A DNA stretch of 38,603 bases from Candidatus Rokuibacteriota bacterium (GCA_003220535.1 QHSU01000015.1:1-38603), one strand, 5' to 3'. Positions 8,098 to 17,029 are shown, numbered from the stretch's first letter. A program made the numbers and translations. The notes: generated from the letters alone by a model not told the origin.

Positions 8098-8788
8098 GTG
8101 ACGAATCGCCGCCGCTGTGTTGCCGCTCGCGCGATGAGGGGCCTCGCCGCCGGACTCGGAATGCTACGTTCTGCAAGCGTACAGCTTCACTTGGCGAGGC
8201 TTATCACGGTCGTGATCGCAACGACACTCGGCCTCGGCATCTCCGTGCTGGTTTCGATCCGGCCCGGAGACGCCGTCGACACAAAGATCATCGACGCCAA
8301 GTCGTTCCGCTGCATCACGTCGATGACGCCCGTGCGCCAGTTCTACGTGGACAACCTGCGCTGCGACTTGGCCGCGACGGTGGCGGCCGCGAACTCCCCG
8401 ACGGGCGCAGTCTACCCGCCCGGCTCCGTCATCAGCTGATTCCCGGGAGGCCATGGTGAAGCGGGATAAGGGCTTCAATGTGGTCACGCACGACTGGGAG
8501 TTCTTCGAGCTCGACGTCTCCAAGAATGGCACGCAGATCCGCAAGCGAGGCTTCACCGACGTGGTGAATCGATTTGGCGGCAATTGCTTCGCATGCCACA
8601 TCGCGGCCCGTCCCCAGTGGGATCTGGTGTGCGAGAACGACTACGGCTGCGCTCCGATCCCTGTGACCCGCGCGATGATCCGCGCACGGCAGCGGACCGA
8701 TCCTCGGTGTAACAATCCGGCACCGAGCCGCGAGGACGCGGAAGCCCTCCGACAGCTGCAAGAGCTGCTCAAGCCTAAGCAGCCGTAG
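8098..8788 (+). pseudogene. Decayed c-type haem protein (stop plus frameshift)
   Basis: Two frames together make one protein. 8098-8439 encodes a signal/anchor (LARLITVVIATTLGLGISVLV) and IDAKSFRCITSMTPVRQFYV, ending ...YPPGSVIS at TGA 8437. 8453-8788 encodes EAMVKRDKGFNVVTHDWEFFEL, then FGGNCFACHIAARPQWDL (haem motif CxxCH) and GCAPIPVTRAMI. The C-terminal half opens mid-domain and would lack export, so the two halves belong together. The TGA and a one-base shift between 8440 and 8453 break it. A run CCCGGGA lies there, so an assembly error is a second possibility. Part of the redox block with P460 and the thioredoxin-like gene. Confidence 0.65.
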
Positions 8789-8797
8789 GTCCGCTGG

Positions 8798-9958
8798 CTA
8801 GCGGCGGCGCGGTCCGTTCGCGGGCACGAGGCGCAGGAGCGTGAGCTCCGGCCTCGTGCCGAGGCGCACGGGCGGACCCCACGTCCCCGTGCCGGCACTG
8901 ACGTAGACCCACAAGCGGCCGCGGCGCGAGAGCCCGGCCGCGTGCGGCCCGTGGACCAGATGAATCACGAACGTCCACGGGAAGAACTGGCCGGCGTGCG
9001 TGTGTCCCGACAGTTGCAGGTCGAAGCCGGCCTGCTCGGCCAGCGACGCGATCTTCGGATTGTGCGCCAGGAGCAGACGGAAGGCCGGCCGCGCGTCGCC
9101 GTCGGTCGCGAGGTCCGGACGTGGCCGCGCGTCGGGATCGGACATTCGCGCGGCGAAATCGATGACGCCGCCGATCAGGAGGCGTGCCGCGCCACGCGCG
9201 ATGGTGACGTGGGCGTTGCGGAGCACGCGAAATCCCATCGCCTCGAAGTGCGCCGTCCACGGCGCCGCCCCCGAGTAGTAGTCGTGGTTGCCGAGCACGA
9301 AGAACGCGCGGTCCCCGGACGCCAGCGCCCCGAGCGGCGCGACGTGGGGCGCCAGCCGCGGCACCGGCCCGTCCACGATGTCGCCGGTCAGCGCGATGAG
9401 ATCCGGCGCGAGTTCCTTCGTCATGTCGACGACCCGCTGGACGTATGCGAGCCGCATCGTCGGACCGACGTGCAGATCGCTGATCTGCACGATCCGGAGT
9501 CCGTCGAGATCCGGCGCCAGCCCCTCCACGGGAATATCGACGCGACGGACGTAGGGGCCCCGCAGCGCGGCCAGCGCGCCGACGCAGACCGCGGCCAGCG
9601 CAGCCACCGGCACCCACGCAGCGCCCGCCTCATCGAGGAGCGTGTGCCCAGCCGCCAACGGCGGCAGCGCGGCGGTCGCCAGCAGGAGCACGTCGCGTCC
9701 CACCGTCAGCACAAGGAGAAAGCTGAGCCATCCCATGCAGAGGAAGCTCAGCGCCTGCACCCACTCGTGCACCCGGCCCCGGCGGTCCCGATCGCCGAAC
9801 CAGTAGACGACCGGAAGGATCCACACCATGATGAACGGCGCCGCCAGCGCCACCCGGAGCGGCGCCGTCGACGTCAATCGCGCGGCGATGTACGCGTAGC
9901 CGGCCAGGAGGATCGCGCTCACCACGAGCACGAACGGATGAAGGAGACGCCTCACCAA
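8798..9958 (-). CDS. Membrane-anchored metallophosphoesterase (YkuE/LpxG-like)
   Basis: 386 residues. About four membrane helices occupy residues 1-130 (FVLVVSAILLAGYAYIAA, FIMVWILPVVYWF, ALSFLCMGWLSFLLVL, WVPVAALAAVCVGALAAL). The catalytic domain follows with the full set of dimetal motifs: QISDLHVG (DxH), TGDIVDG (GDxxD), LGNHDYY (GNHD), LLAHNPK and SGHTHAGQF (GHxH). Relatives hydrolyse phosphodiester or pyrophosphate bonds of lipids, such as UDP-diacylglucosamine, or nucleotides, at the membrane surface. It converges on the haem-protein pseudogene. Complete; substrate unknown. Confidence 0.85.
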   Translation of the reverse strand: MVRRLLHPFVLVVSAILLAGYAYIAARLTSTAPLRVALAAPFIMVWILPVVYWFGDRDRRGRVHEWVQALSFLCMGWLSFLLVLTVGRDVLLLATAALPPLAAGHTLLDEAGAAWVPVAALAAVCVGALAALRGPYVRRVDIPVEGLAPDLDGLRIVQISDLHVGPTMRLAYVQRVVDMTKELAPDLIALTGDIVDGPVPRLAPHVAPLGALASGDRAFFVLGNHDYYSGAAPWTAHFEAMGFRVLRNAHVTIARGAARLLIGGVIDFAARMSDPDARPRPDLATDGDARPAFRLLLAHNPKIASLAEQAGFDLQLSGHTHAGQFFPWTFVIHLVHGPHAAGLSRRGRLWVYVSAGTGTWGPPVRLGTRPELTLLRLVPANGPRRR

Positions 9959-10240
9959 CTGATGCTACCAGAGCCCGCGTAGACTCTAATCGTGAGCTTC
10001 GATGGGCGACGCGTGAGCATACTGCCGGGCGCGCTGCTCGGTGCTTCAGGAGGGCGATGTCGGGGCTCGCGAGGAGCCTGCACGGTGTGACCGACTGGTC
10101 GGCGAAGATGACTAACGGCTTGCCTGTCACGAAGGCGAAACTCGCCTCGGTGTCGAGCCACGCCACGGTCCCGGTTCTATCGGGCGAGGGTGCTCAGCTT
10201 CGAGATTGATTTGATCTAGACGCGTTGCGCGGGCCCGCAG
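9959..10240 (-). other. Intergenic stretch with a possible coding relic
   Basis: No intact gene. On the minus strand 10010-10166 reads WLDTEASFAFVTGKPLVIFADQSVTP, which looks protein-like but matches no family I recognise and has neither a complete start region nor a complete end. It could be a remnant of a truncated gene. Upstream of the metallophosphoesterase this stretch must also hold that gene's promoter, which I cannot pick out. Confidence 0.25.
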
Positions 10241-10945
10241 TTGCTCCTCGGTGCCGCCGTCGCGCGCATCCGATCGAATCTGATACAGTTCGCCGCATGC
10301 GGGCGTCCCCCCGCCGAGTATCTGCGCCTGGACCTTCGCGCCCACGACCTGCTGCGCGACGTGCCCTTGTACGACGTCTCTATCGTGGATCTTCCGGGCG
10401 GCGGTGCCGGACGACATTTCCTCGGACGCGTGTTCAGCTGGGACCACGTGCAGATACGGCCCGAAGACTCGCTGCTGTCGCGGCTGTCGGAGCGCGATCG
10501 CGGCGACTCCGAAATTGCCCCCGGCACTCCCGTTGGTTCGTTCCTTTTGCTGTACCAATTTCCCGGCGAGGCGCTGAGTGAGACCCGTAATGCCACGGTA
10601 CACGGGTACGTCTGCACTGCACTGGCGCCCACCGCGGGCGGGTACCGTCTGTACTGGGGGATATACGTGATCTCCGTTTCCTGGCTCACGCGACCGTATC
10701 TGATCGCGATCGAGCCGTTTCGACGTATCCTGGACCCGGCTATGCTTCGCCGGATTCGGCGCGCGTGGCTCGTCGCTTACGGGGCCCACGGCCTAGCTTG
10801 CGTCGCCCGAACCAACGCAGGCGCGCTCGGAAAGGACCGGGAAGATTATGTCAGGTCGACACCTATCGCGCCGGGGTGGCCGAAGCAGCGTGGGCCGATC
10901 CCGCACCAATTCCTGGGTGAAGTCTGGGTAAACGAAAGGGGTTAG
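10241..10945 (+). CDS. DUF2867-like protein whose C-terminus runs into the repeat
   Basis: Up to 234 residues. The core YLRLDLRAHDLLRDVPLYDVS, then GTPVGSFLLLYQF, NATVHGYVCTAL and LYWGIYVISVS and SWLTRPYLIAIEPFRRI, resembles the DUF2867/START-like class of small ligand-binding domains, with a terminal helix RRIRRAWL. TTG 10241 is the longest possible start; no ATG or clear ribosome site exists in frame, so the true start is uncertain or the 5' end is lost. The last ~13 codons (QFLGEVWVNERG) and the TAG lie inside repeat copy B, so the original C-terminus was probably replaced. Function unknown. Confidence 0.5.
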   Translation: MLLGAAVARIRSNLIQFAACGRPPAEYLRLDLRAHDLLRDVPLYDVSIVDLPGGGAGRHFLGRVFSWDHVQIRPEDSLLSRLSERDRGDSEIAPGTPVGSFLLLYQFPGEALSETRNATVHGYVCTALAPTAGGYRLYWGIYVISVSWLTRPYLIAIEPFRRILDPAMLRRIRRAWLVAYGAHGLACVARTNAGALGKDREDYVRSTPIAPGWPKQRGPIPHQFLGEVWVNERG

Positions 10946-11120
10946 CGGCGCTTGCGTCCGCTAACCCCTCGTCGTTCATGTTTGCGTTATGAGCCTAGTA
11001 CTTGCCGCGACATCCCCCAACGATCCCCAACGACAGCGGTCGCTTAAGCCTTCACCGGAGGACCTGCCTTTGGCCCTTATTGGGGCTCGCTGGGCCCCGT
11101 TCACGTCCAAAACACGGCCA
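10906..11120 (-). repeat. tRNA-half repeat, copy B
   Basis: 215 bases. From left: CCAATTCCTGGGTGAAG end, hairpin 10938-10968, TCGTCGTTCATG, then TTTGCGTTATGAGCC and the conserved arm CCTAGTACTTGCCGCGAC to ACACGGCCA at 11120. Compared with copy E, about 30 bases of the tRNA 3' end (T-arm and CCA) are missing between CATG and TTTGCG, while both outer flanks are kept. The arm contains CCCCAACGA twice (11014-11033) and two near-identical ACGGCCA/ACGTCCA units near its end. Confidence 0.88.
10938..10968 (-). terminator. Repeat-borne terminator-like hairpin, copy B
   Basis: Perfect 11-bp stem GGGGTTAGCGG/CCGCTAACCCC with a 9-base loop. Read on the minus strand it is followed by TTTCGTTT. The layout CCA end, short spacer, GC-rich hairpin, T-rich tail is that of a tRNA gene with its own terminator. 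The stop codon of the DUF2867-like gene lies in its left arm. Confidence 0.6.
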
Positions 11121-11256
11121 AGCAGGGTCTGCGATACGGATGCGGCTCGAAGGTCGGAAGCTTGAACTGATGCATCTGAACGGCCGGCCAATCGATGGGC
11201 GCAGCAGGCTGACTCTGGTGGAGCGTACGGCTACTCTTTTTGCAACGTGCTCTACG

Positions 11257-13482
11257 ATGACACGCAGAGTCACCATGACCACTGGGGCGCGCCACGTCTT
11301 TCTGAGCCTGGCCACCCTGCTGGGTGTGCTCGGGCTGGGCTGCCAGTCGGCGCCTTCCACCGGTTCCCTCGGGCCCGCCCCGGACGGCGTCGTTGCGCCC
11401 GCTCGAGCGGCGCCATCGGCCGCGGCCCCGGAGGCCGCCTCCGGCGACACCTACATCCGCTGGCTGGTGGACCGCTCGATGCTCCACCAGGCGGAGCTGA
11501 CGGCGCGGCGTTATTCAGGCCAGGGGCAGCTCTGGCAACATCCATACGCCAACCCGCAGCCGCGTGCCGCCTCGGCGCTGGCGTCGGTGTGGTTCACTGC
11601 TTACCCGCCCTCCCACATCACGAGGCCAGGCGAGTCGGTGCTGCGCAGCCTGGGTGACCCGGAGCTCTGGAGCCTCTTCAAGGAGATCGGGGTCAAAGGG
11701 GTACACACCGGTCCCATGAAGCGTGCCGGGGGCATTCGAGGGCGCGAGTACACCCCCACCATCGATGGCAACTTCGATCGCATCGGCACTGAGATCGACC
11801 CTGGCTTCGGCAGCGACGAGGAGTACAAATCCATGGTCCGTCGCGCGCGCGACAACGGCGCCGTGGCCATCGGCGACATTGTGCCCGGCCACAGCGGCAA
11901 GGGGGCCGACTTCCGGCTCGCGGAGCGCGGCTACGGCGACTACCCGGGCCTCTATCATATGGTGGAAATCCAGTCGAAGGACTGGGGCGTGCTCCCGCCC
12001 GTGCCGGCCGGGAAGGACGCAGTCAACCTCAAGCCCGAGGCGGTGGACGAGCTCAAGGCGCGCGGCTACATCGTCGGGCAACTCCCGCGCACGATCTTCT
12101 ACGAGAAGAACATCAAGGAGACAGACTGGTCGGCCACCGAGGCCGTCGCCGGGGTCGACGGCAGGAAGCGCCGCTGGGTCTACCTTCACTACTTCAAGGG
12201 AGGGCAGCCCACCTTCAACTGGCTGGATCCCACGTTCGCCGCGCAGCGGCTGGTTATTGGGGACGCGCTCCACTCCCTGGGCACGCTGGGGGAAAGCATG
12301 CTGCGGCTCGACGCCAATGGCTTCCTCGGTATCGAGATCGGTTCCAACAACGACCGGGCCTGGTCCGAGGGACATCCGCTGTCGGTCACCTCCAACCAAC
12401 TCATCGCCGGCCTGGTCCGCAAGCTCGGTGGCTTCACCTTCCAGGAGCTCAATCTCACCCTCGACGACATCAAGGCCATGTCCCACGGTGGCGCCGATCT
12501 CTCCTACGACTTCGTGACCCGCCCCGGCTACCATCACGCCCTCGTCACCGGCGATGCCGAATTCCTGCGCCTCATGCTCGGGCTCCAGAAGACCTACCAG
12601 ATCGATCCGGCAGGCCTCATCCACGCGCTCCAGAACCACGACGAGCTCACTCTCGAGCTGGTGCACTTCTGGACCCGCCACAAGGACGCCACCTTCACCT
12701 TCCACGGCAAGACGATGAAGGGGAGCGAGCTGCGCGAGATCATCCGAGCCGAGATGCACGCCCGCCTCCTCGGCCCGGCCGCGCCCTACAACCTGGAGGC
12801 CGCCAATGGCGTCGCCTGCACCACCGCCACCGTGGCCGCCGCCGCCCTCGGGATTCGCGACGTCGGCCGCCTCACTGAGGCGCAGCGGCGGGACATCCAG
12901 CGCGCCCACCTGCTCGTGGCCATGTACAACGCCATGCAGCCGGGGATCTTTGCCCTGTCCGGCTGGGATCTCGTGGGTGCCCTGACACTGCCGGGCGAGT
13001 CCGTGAAGACCCTGCTCGCCGACGGTGATACGCGCTGGATCAACCGAGGCTCCTACGATCTGCTCGGCACGAATCCTGGCGCGGTTAAATCGAGCGCCGA
13101 TCTGCCCCGCAGCCAGGCGCTCTACGGCACGCTTCCCGAGCAGCTCACGCGCCCCGGATCGTTCGTCTGGCAGCTGAAGAAGATGCTCCGCGTGCGCGCC
13201 GAATACCGCATCAATGAGAGCGAGCAGATCGACATCCCGGCAGTGAAGGCCAGGGGCCTAGTCGTCATGGTCCACCGGCTCCCCGACGGCAGGGGCATCC
13301 AGGTCACGGCCACGAACTTCGGCCGCACGATCGTTGGCGAGACGGTGGCCATTAAGACCGCGCCGCCCGGCGGCGTGGTCACGGACCTCCTCGAGGAGAA
13401 GACGCTCGGCAAGCTGGGTGCAGATGGGCGGCTGCATTTCGCAATCGGTCCCCACGAAGGACAGGTTCTGCTCATCAAGTAG
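11257..13482 (+). CDS. Exported GH13 (alpha-amylase superfamily) enzyme, trehalose-synthase-like
   Basis: 741 residues. The N-terminus [16 protein letters not shown] is a signal peptide with an imperfect lipobox, so it is probably exported and perhaps lipid-anchored. The GH13 barrel motifs are in order: [10 protein letters not shown] (region I-like), LRLDANGF (nucleophile Asp), FTFQELNL (acid/base Glu) and ALQNHDEL (transition-state stabilising Asp). A C-terminal beta-domain follows ([12 protein letters not shown]). Such enzymes hydrolyse or rearrange alpha-glucosides; NHDEL suggests maltose/trehalose isomerisation or transglycosylation, not proven. ATG 11257 or 11275; the frame upstream is repeat sequence. 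Two bases before the next reading frame, so likely cotranscribed with the sugar transporter. Confidence 0.8.
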   Translation: MTRRVTMTTGARHVFLSLATLLGVLGLGCQSAPSTGSLGPAPDGVVAPARAAPSAAAPEAASGDTYIRWLVDRSMLHQAELTARRYSGQGQLWQHPYANPQPRAASALASVWFTAYPPSHITRPGESVLRSLGDPELWSLFKEIGVKGVHTGPMKRAGGIRGREYTPTIDGNFDRIGTEIDPGFGSDEEYKSMVRRARDNGAVAIGDIVPGHSGKGADFRLAERGYGDYPGLYHMVEIQSKDWGVLPPVPAGKDAVNLKPEAVDELKARGYIVGQLPRTIFYEKNIKETDWSATEAVAGVDGRKRRWVYLHYFKGGQPTFNWLDPTFAAQRLVIGDALHSLGTLGESMLRLDANGFLGIEIGSNNDRAWSEGHPLSVTSNQLIAGLVRKLGGFTFQELNLTLDDIKAMSHGGADLSYDFVTRPGYHHALVTGDAEFLRLMLGLQKTYQIDPAGLIHALQNHDELTLELVHFWTRHKDATFTFHGKTMKGSELREIIRAEMHARLLGPAAPYNLEAANGVACTTATVAAAALGIRDVGRLTEAQRRDIQRAHLLVAMYNAMQPGIFALSGWDLVGALTLPGESVKTLLADGDTRWINRGSYDLLGTNPGAVKSSADLPRSQALYGTLPEQLTRPGSFVWQLKKMLRVRAEYRINESEQIDIPAVKARGLVVMVHRLPDGRGIQVTATNFGRTIVGETVAIKTAPPGGVVTDLLEEKTLGKLGADGRLHFAIGPHEGQVLLIK

Positions 13483-13520
13483 TCGTGACGAGGCCCAATA
13501 TGCCTAGAGGAGAGCCGCTC

Positions 13521-14936
13521 GTGAATGGAAGCGCCAGGGGCGTCCAGAGATCGCACCTGAGCTTCTGGAAGATCTGGAACATGAGCTTCGGCTTCCTGGG
13601 TATCCAGTTCGGCTGGGCGCTGCAGATGGCCAACGTGAGCGCCATCTACGAGTACCTTGGCGCCGACGCCCACCAGATCCCGATTCTCTGGCTCGCCGCC
13701 CCGCTGACCGGGCTGGTCGTCCAGCCCATCATCGGCCACCTGAGCGACAACACCTGGAACCGGCTGGGTCGGCGTCGCCCCTACTTCCTCGCGGGCGCGC
13801 TGCTGGCCTCCTTCGCGCTCATTGCCATGCCCAATTCGTCGGGGCTATGGATGGCGGCAGGGCTGCTCTGGGTGATGGACGCCTCCATCAACATCAGCAT
13901 GGAGCCTTTCCGTGCCTTCGTCGCCGACCTCCTGCCCCCCGAGCAACGCACGCGCGGTTTCGCCATGCAAGCCCTCTTCATCGGACTGGGCGCGGTCATC
14001 GCCTCCATGCTCCCCTGGCTCCTGAACAGTGTCCTTCCTGTCGGCGGTGGCGGTGCGACGGCTGACACAACCATCCCTCTCGCGGTGACGCTCGCCTTCT
14101 ACGCGGGCGCGTTTGCCTTCCTCGCCGCCGTACTCTGGACTATCTTCACGACCACGGAGTACCCGCCTGACGACATGGAGACCTTCACGAGGATGAAGGC
14201 CGAGAAGGCCGGCATCGCTGCCACCGCCTCCGAGATCTTTCGCGACATGATGGCGATGCCTCAGACGATGCGGCGTCTTGCCTGGGTCCAAATCTTCACC
14301 TGGCTGGGCCTCTTCTGCATGTGGCTCTACTTCGGCGTGGCCGTGGCCCGAAACATCTTCGGCGGGACGCCCGGTACTCAGGCCTACGAGCAGGGGATCG
14401 CCTGGGGTGGCAATTGCTTCGCGATGTACTCTGCGGTCTGCTTCGCCTTCTCCTTCGCGCTTCCGGTCGTGGCCGAGCGGCTGGGCCGCAGGCTCACCCA
14501 CGGACTGTGCCTGCTCACGGGTGCGGTAGGTCTGGTCTCGATCGCCTTCATCAGCAACAAGTACCTGCTGCTCGTGTCTATGGTGGGCGTGGGCGTGGCC
14601 TGGGCGAGCGTCCTCTCCATGCCCTATTCCATCCTGGCGGGCGCCCTTCCGCCAGGGAAGACCGGCATCTACATGGGCATCTTCAACTTCTTCATCGTCA
14701 TCCCGGAGATCCTGGCTGCGCTCGTCTTCGGCCCGGTCATGGAGAACTTCCTCACCAATGAGAGTTCGCTGGTGCGCCTCCTCGGCGGCGACAACCGGCT
14801 CACCGCCCTGGTCATCGGCGGCATCTCCCTGGCGGTGGCGGCTGCGCTCTGCACCCTCGTCACCGACCCTGCCGCCGCTCCGAGCTCCTCGCCGACCCAC
14901 GGTCGCTCGGGCAGGCCGGCAGAGAGCTCCGTCTAG
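13521..14936 (+). CDS. GPH/SUT-type disaccharide proton symporter (MFS)
   Basis: 471 residues, about 12 membrane helices. FLGIQFGWALQMANVSAIYEYLG in helix 1 and GHLSDNTWNRLGRRRPYF in loop 2-3 are signatures of sucrose/maltose symporters (SUT, SLC45, bacterial maltose MFS). A mid-loop of ~25 residues precedes helix 7. GTG 13521 is preferred because AGAGGAGA at 13506-13513 sits 8 bases before it; GTG 13485 and ATG 13500 are also in frame without a ribosome site. It lies directly after the exported GH13 enzyme, so enzyme and transporter plausibly process and import the same disaccharide. Confidence 0.85.
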   Translation: MNGSARGVQRSHLSFWKIWNMSFGFLGIQFGWALQMANVSAIYEYLGADAHQIPILWLAAPLTGLVVQPIIGHLSDNTWNRLGRRRPYFLAGALLASFALIAMPNSSGLWMAAGLLWVMDASINISMEPFRAFVADLLPPEQRTRGFAMQALFIGLGAVIASMLPWLLNSVLPVGGGGATADTTIPLAVTLAFYAGAFAFLAAVLWTIFTTTEYPPDDMETFTRMKAEKAGIAATASEIFRDMMAMPQTMRRLAWVQIFTWLGLFCMWLYFGVAVARNIFGGTPGTQAYEQGIAWGGNCFAMYSAVCFAFSFALPVVAERLGRRLTHGLCLLTGAVGLVSIAFISNKYLLLVSMVGVGVAWASVLSMPYSILAGALPPGKTGIYMGIFNFFIVIPEILAALVFGPVMENFLTNESSLVRLLGGDNRLTALVIGGISLAVAAALCTLVTDPAAAPSSSPTHGRSGRPAESSV

Positions 14937-15292
14937 CCTGTCCTTCGCCACACGCCGTCCTGCGGCCAGATCATTGATCAGTCGGTCCTGATCCGGCCAG
15001 AATCCGAGCTCGATGATCACCGTCCTTCTCCACTGACGCATGAGGCGGCGGCTGACCAATCCGAATTTGGGCCGCGACATCCCGGAGCCGGAAGCCTGGG
15101 CGATTCCTGGATAAATGGTCGAGGACTCTCGTCGTGTCCGTCAGCGGAGCCTCGCGCAGAGCGTGTGGTCGGCATCAAGCCGCGCCTCGCGCCGCGCCTC
15201 GCACGTCACGGCCGACTCGAAGGGGCCGTCGAGGATGGCCCAGGACCAGTCCGGGGCCGGGGCGACCAGGATCCAAAGAGCCAGGCCGAGGC
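14937..15292. other. Gene-poor stretch
   Basis: I see no convincing gene, RNA or repeat on either strand. Open frames here are high-GC artefacts rich in Arg, Pro and Ser. Confidence 0.5.
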
Positions 15293-15460
15293 TCATTCGC
15301 GCCGGATATTTTCGGGCCACCAGTCGGGCTGGCGGCGCTCCTCGATCATGGTGTTGGCGACCGCCACAAGGACGGCGATCACGACCCTCTCGACGCAGAC
15401 GCCGATCACGAATCCGACGACGAGGCCGGCCAGAAGCTGGCCGTTGCAGTCGAGTAACTC
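15293..15460 (-). CDS. Possible small membrane protein or fragment
   Basis: The minus-strand frame ends LLAGLVVGFVIGVCVERV, then VIAVLVAVANTMIEERRQPDWWPENIRRE and a stop at 15293. One strongly hydrophobic helix and a charged tail look like real protein. No start codon with a ribosome site is found; the frame upstream is low-complexity. Unknown family. Confidence 0.3.
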   Translation of the reverse strand, partial: ELLDCNGQLLAGLVVGFVIGVCVERVVIAVLVAVANTMIEERRQPDWWPENIRRE

Positions 15461-15498
15461 TCGGCGCTCGTGATGTCCTAGCCTCCGGAACCTGCCGC

Positions 15499-15708
15499 TC
15501 ACCGTCCGCGCACTGACGAAGGACTCAGCAGCCAGTCGATGACGGCACGGGGATCGTCCGCGTTCGACGGCCGCTCCGGCGCGATCGCTGGAGCTTGTGG
15601 CGCCGGCGCAGGCGTCGCAGGCCTGAGTTCGGGCGGCTGGCGCGTATCGGTGGCCAGAGCGCATGCCGCCGTCGCGGTCAGCAATCCGGCGACAAGGCCA
15701 CCCAACAT
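15499..15708 (-). CDS. Small putative lipoprotein, unknown function
   Basis: 69 residues. MLGGLVAGLLTATAACALATD is a short signal sequence with a lipobox-like ATAAC. It is followed by a Pro/Ala linker (PPELRPATPAPAPQAPAIAPE) and DDPRAVIDWLLSPSS. Family not recognised. It lies 38 bases upstream of the possible small membrane protein on the same strand, which may be its partner. Confidence 0.4.
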   Translation of the reverse strand: MLGGLVAGLLTATAACALATDTRQPPELRPATPAPAPQAPAIAPERPSNADDPRAVIDWLLSPSSVRGR

Positions 15709-15933
15709 GATTCGATCGGTTCTCCATCGAGATCATGGTCGGCGCCTCCGTCCGCTTCTCGAAGCGGTGCGCGATCATCCTCTTCCGGCACGCGGCCGTC
15801 AAGATGAAAGACGTTTCACAATGAGAAATTTCCGGAATCACAGAGCGCGCTGTATCGCATGTAGCCATTGACGACCATCCCCGCTGTCTGGATGACGCGC
15901 CCTGGCGGCGCCATGCTGGTGCGCGCTCGGGCG

Positions 15934-15973
15934 TTCGGCTAGACTCCCGCCAGCCATCCCCACCGAGGTGCCC
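15934..15973 (+). repeat. Shared 5' leader, copy 1
   Basis: The 40 bases before ATG 15974 (TTCGGCTAGACTCCCGCC to GAGGTGCCC) recur, with changes, before ATG 20554 and ATG 21014 on the minus strand. Each copy ends in a GAGG ribosome site and is followed by an M-x-LIGL signal-peptide start. The conserved leader therefore moved or was duplicated with the beginning of the gene. Confidence 0.65.
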
Positions 15974-16179
15974 ATGCGGCTGATCGGGCTCGCTGTCATT
16001 GTCTTGGGCGCGATGATCGCAGTGGCGACCAGCGCGCCAGTAGCGACGAGAAGGGCTGGCGGGCCACCTTCTACACGAGCGGGATGGAGCACTCGCCCAC
16101 GAGTGCGACTGGCACCGGATGGGAGCGGACGCCGTGGCGCGCGGTCCAGAGTGCGGCGTGCGAGGTGCTCGCGGCCTGA
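15974..16179 (+). pseudogene. Frameshifted small exported protein
   Basis: ATG 15974 follows GAGG with good spacing and gives MRLIGLAVIVLGAMIAVATS, a signal peptide. Near 16040 the coding frame shifts by one base; the shifted frame reads DEKGWRATFYTSGMEHSP, then TGTGWERTPWRAVQ and ends at TGA 16177. Both halves look like genuine protein and the second has no start of its own. Family not recognised. The signal-peptide start is nearly identical to that of the ABC-binding-protein fragment at 20554, so this may be a leader fused to a foreign body. Confidence 0.5.
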
Positions 16180-16208
16180 GGTAGGGATGCAATGCCGGAC
16201 GATCGGGC

Positions 16209-16440
16209 ATGAAGGTCATCTACGAGAAGATCTACATCGGCAAAGATCTCACGGCGACCGTCAATTACTTCGGCAGCGTCGACAGCCGACTCATCCAAAG
16301 CGACTTCACGCCGGAGCAGAGCCGTGACTTCACGATCCGAAAGGAGATCCTCTGGCAGTCGGAGACGGCGACCGATCGGGAGGTAAACTTGAAGGAAGTG
16401 GAGTTCATCCGCGCCCTCAGGTCGAATGATCCAGCGGTCG
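16209..16440 (+). pseudogene. Hypothetical gene truncated at its 3' end
   Basis: ATG 16209 opens MKVIYEKIYIGKDLTATVNYFG, then SRDFTIRKEILWQSETATDREV and NLKEVEFIRALRSNDPAVGYN. These ~77 residues are well-formed, non-repetitive protein of a family I do not recognise. At about 16440 the frame enters the reversed end of the LLM oxidoreductase and becomes Arg/Ser-rich, so the 3' part was lost at a rearrangement joint. It lies 29 bases after the frameshifted gene upstream, as if in an operon. Confidence 0.5.
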
Positions 16441-17010
16441 GGTACAACCGCTGCAGGCGTCAGCCAGGCGGGCGACCGCGCGCAGCGTCATCTGTTCGCC
16501 GCCGCCGGCGATCATCATCGGCGGACGCGGCTTTTGCACCGGCTTCGGTTTGAGGATCGCATCCTCGACGTGGAAATACCGGCCGTGGAAGGTCGTCCGT
16601 GGCTCAGTCCACATCTTCAGGATCAACTGGACCGCCTCCTCCATCTGCCGGATGCGGGTCGCCGGCTGCGGCGGGAACTCCCAGCCGTATTGCTTGTATT
16701 CATCCTCGAAAAAGCCGGCACCGATGCCGAGCGTCAGTCGTCCCCGACTGATCACATCGACGCTCGCCGCGATCTTCGCGAGATGCGCAGGATTACGATA
16801 ACCGACCGCCGTGGCCAGGGTGGCAAGACGGATGCGGCCGGTGACGGCGGCCAGCCCTGCCAGGACGGTCCAGCCTTCCAGGACCGGTTCATCGGGCGCG
16901 CCCACAAAGCCGTGATCTTCCGCCCACTGCGCCTTCGCCTTCACCGCCTCGAATGCATCGGCCGGATCGGGACGGTCAAGCCACGACGAGTTGTGAATGC
17001 CGAACTTCAT
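16417..17010 (-). pseudogene. LLM-class (F420/flavin-dependent) oxidoreductase, doubly deleted
   Basis: MKFGIHNSSWLDRPDPADAF, GRIRLATLATAVGYRNPAHL, VDVISRGRLTLGIGAGFFEDEY and PPMMIAGGGEQMTLRAVARL are classic luciferase-like monooxygenase motifs. Relatives are ~300 residues and contain a W-F-S-x-M-D-H segment between 'WAEDHGF' and 'GAPDEP'; here those pieces are joined directly, an internal in-frame loss of roughly 15 residues. The protein also breaks off after ARLADAC at ~16440 where it meets the truncated plus-strand gene. It follows the AhpD-like gene by 19 bases and was probably its operon partner. Confidence 0.75.
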
Positions 17011-17029
17011 GGCTGTTGGCTCTGATCGG

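Noticed and set aside
8437..8439. TGA in the decayed haem protein as a recoded codon
   Set aside because: The position does not correspond to a cysteine, and a frameshift is also needed within the next 14 bases, so decay or sequencing error is simpler.
10976..11191. Coding frames through the repeat arms (e.g. ...STRLITQRSLVQIQPP)
   Set aside because: They translate the arm and the tRNA half; the same peptide arises wherever tRNA 3' ends are read as protein.
11002..11256. N-terminal extension of the GH13 enzyme
   Set aside because: The extension is repeat copy B and unrelated sequence; the signal peptide begins at 11257 or 11275.
13845..15080. Long minus-strand frame opposite the sugar symporter
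   Set aside because: Low-complexity His/Asp/Arg-rich antisense frame typical of high-GC DNA; the symporter on the plus strand is clear.
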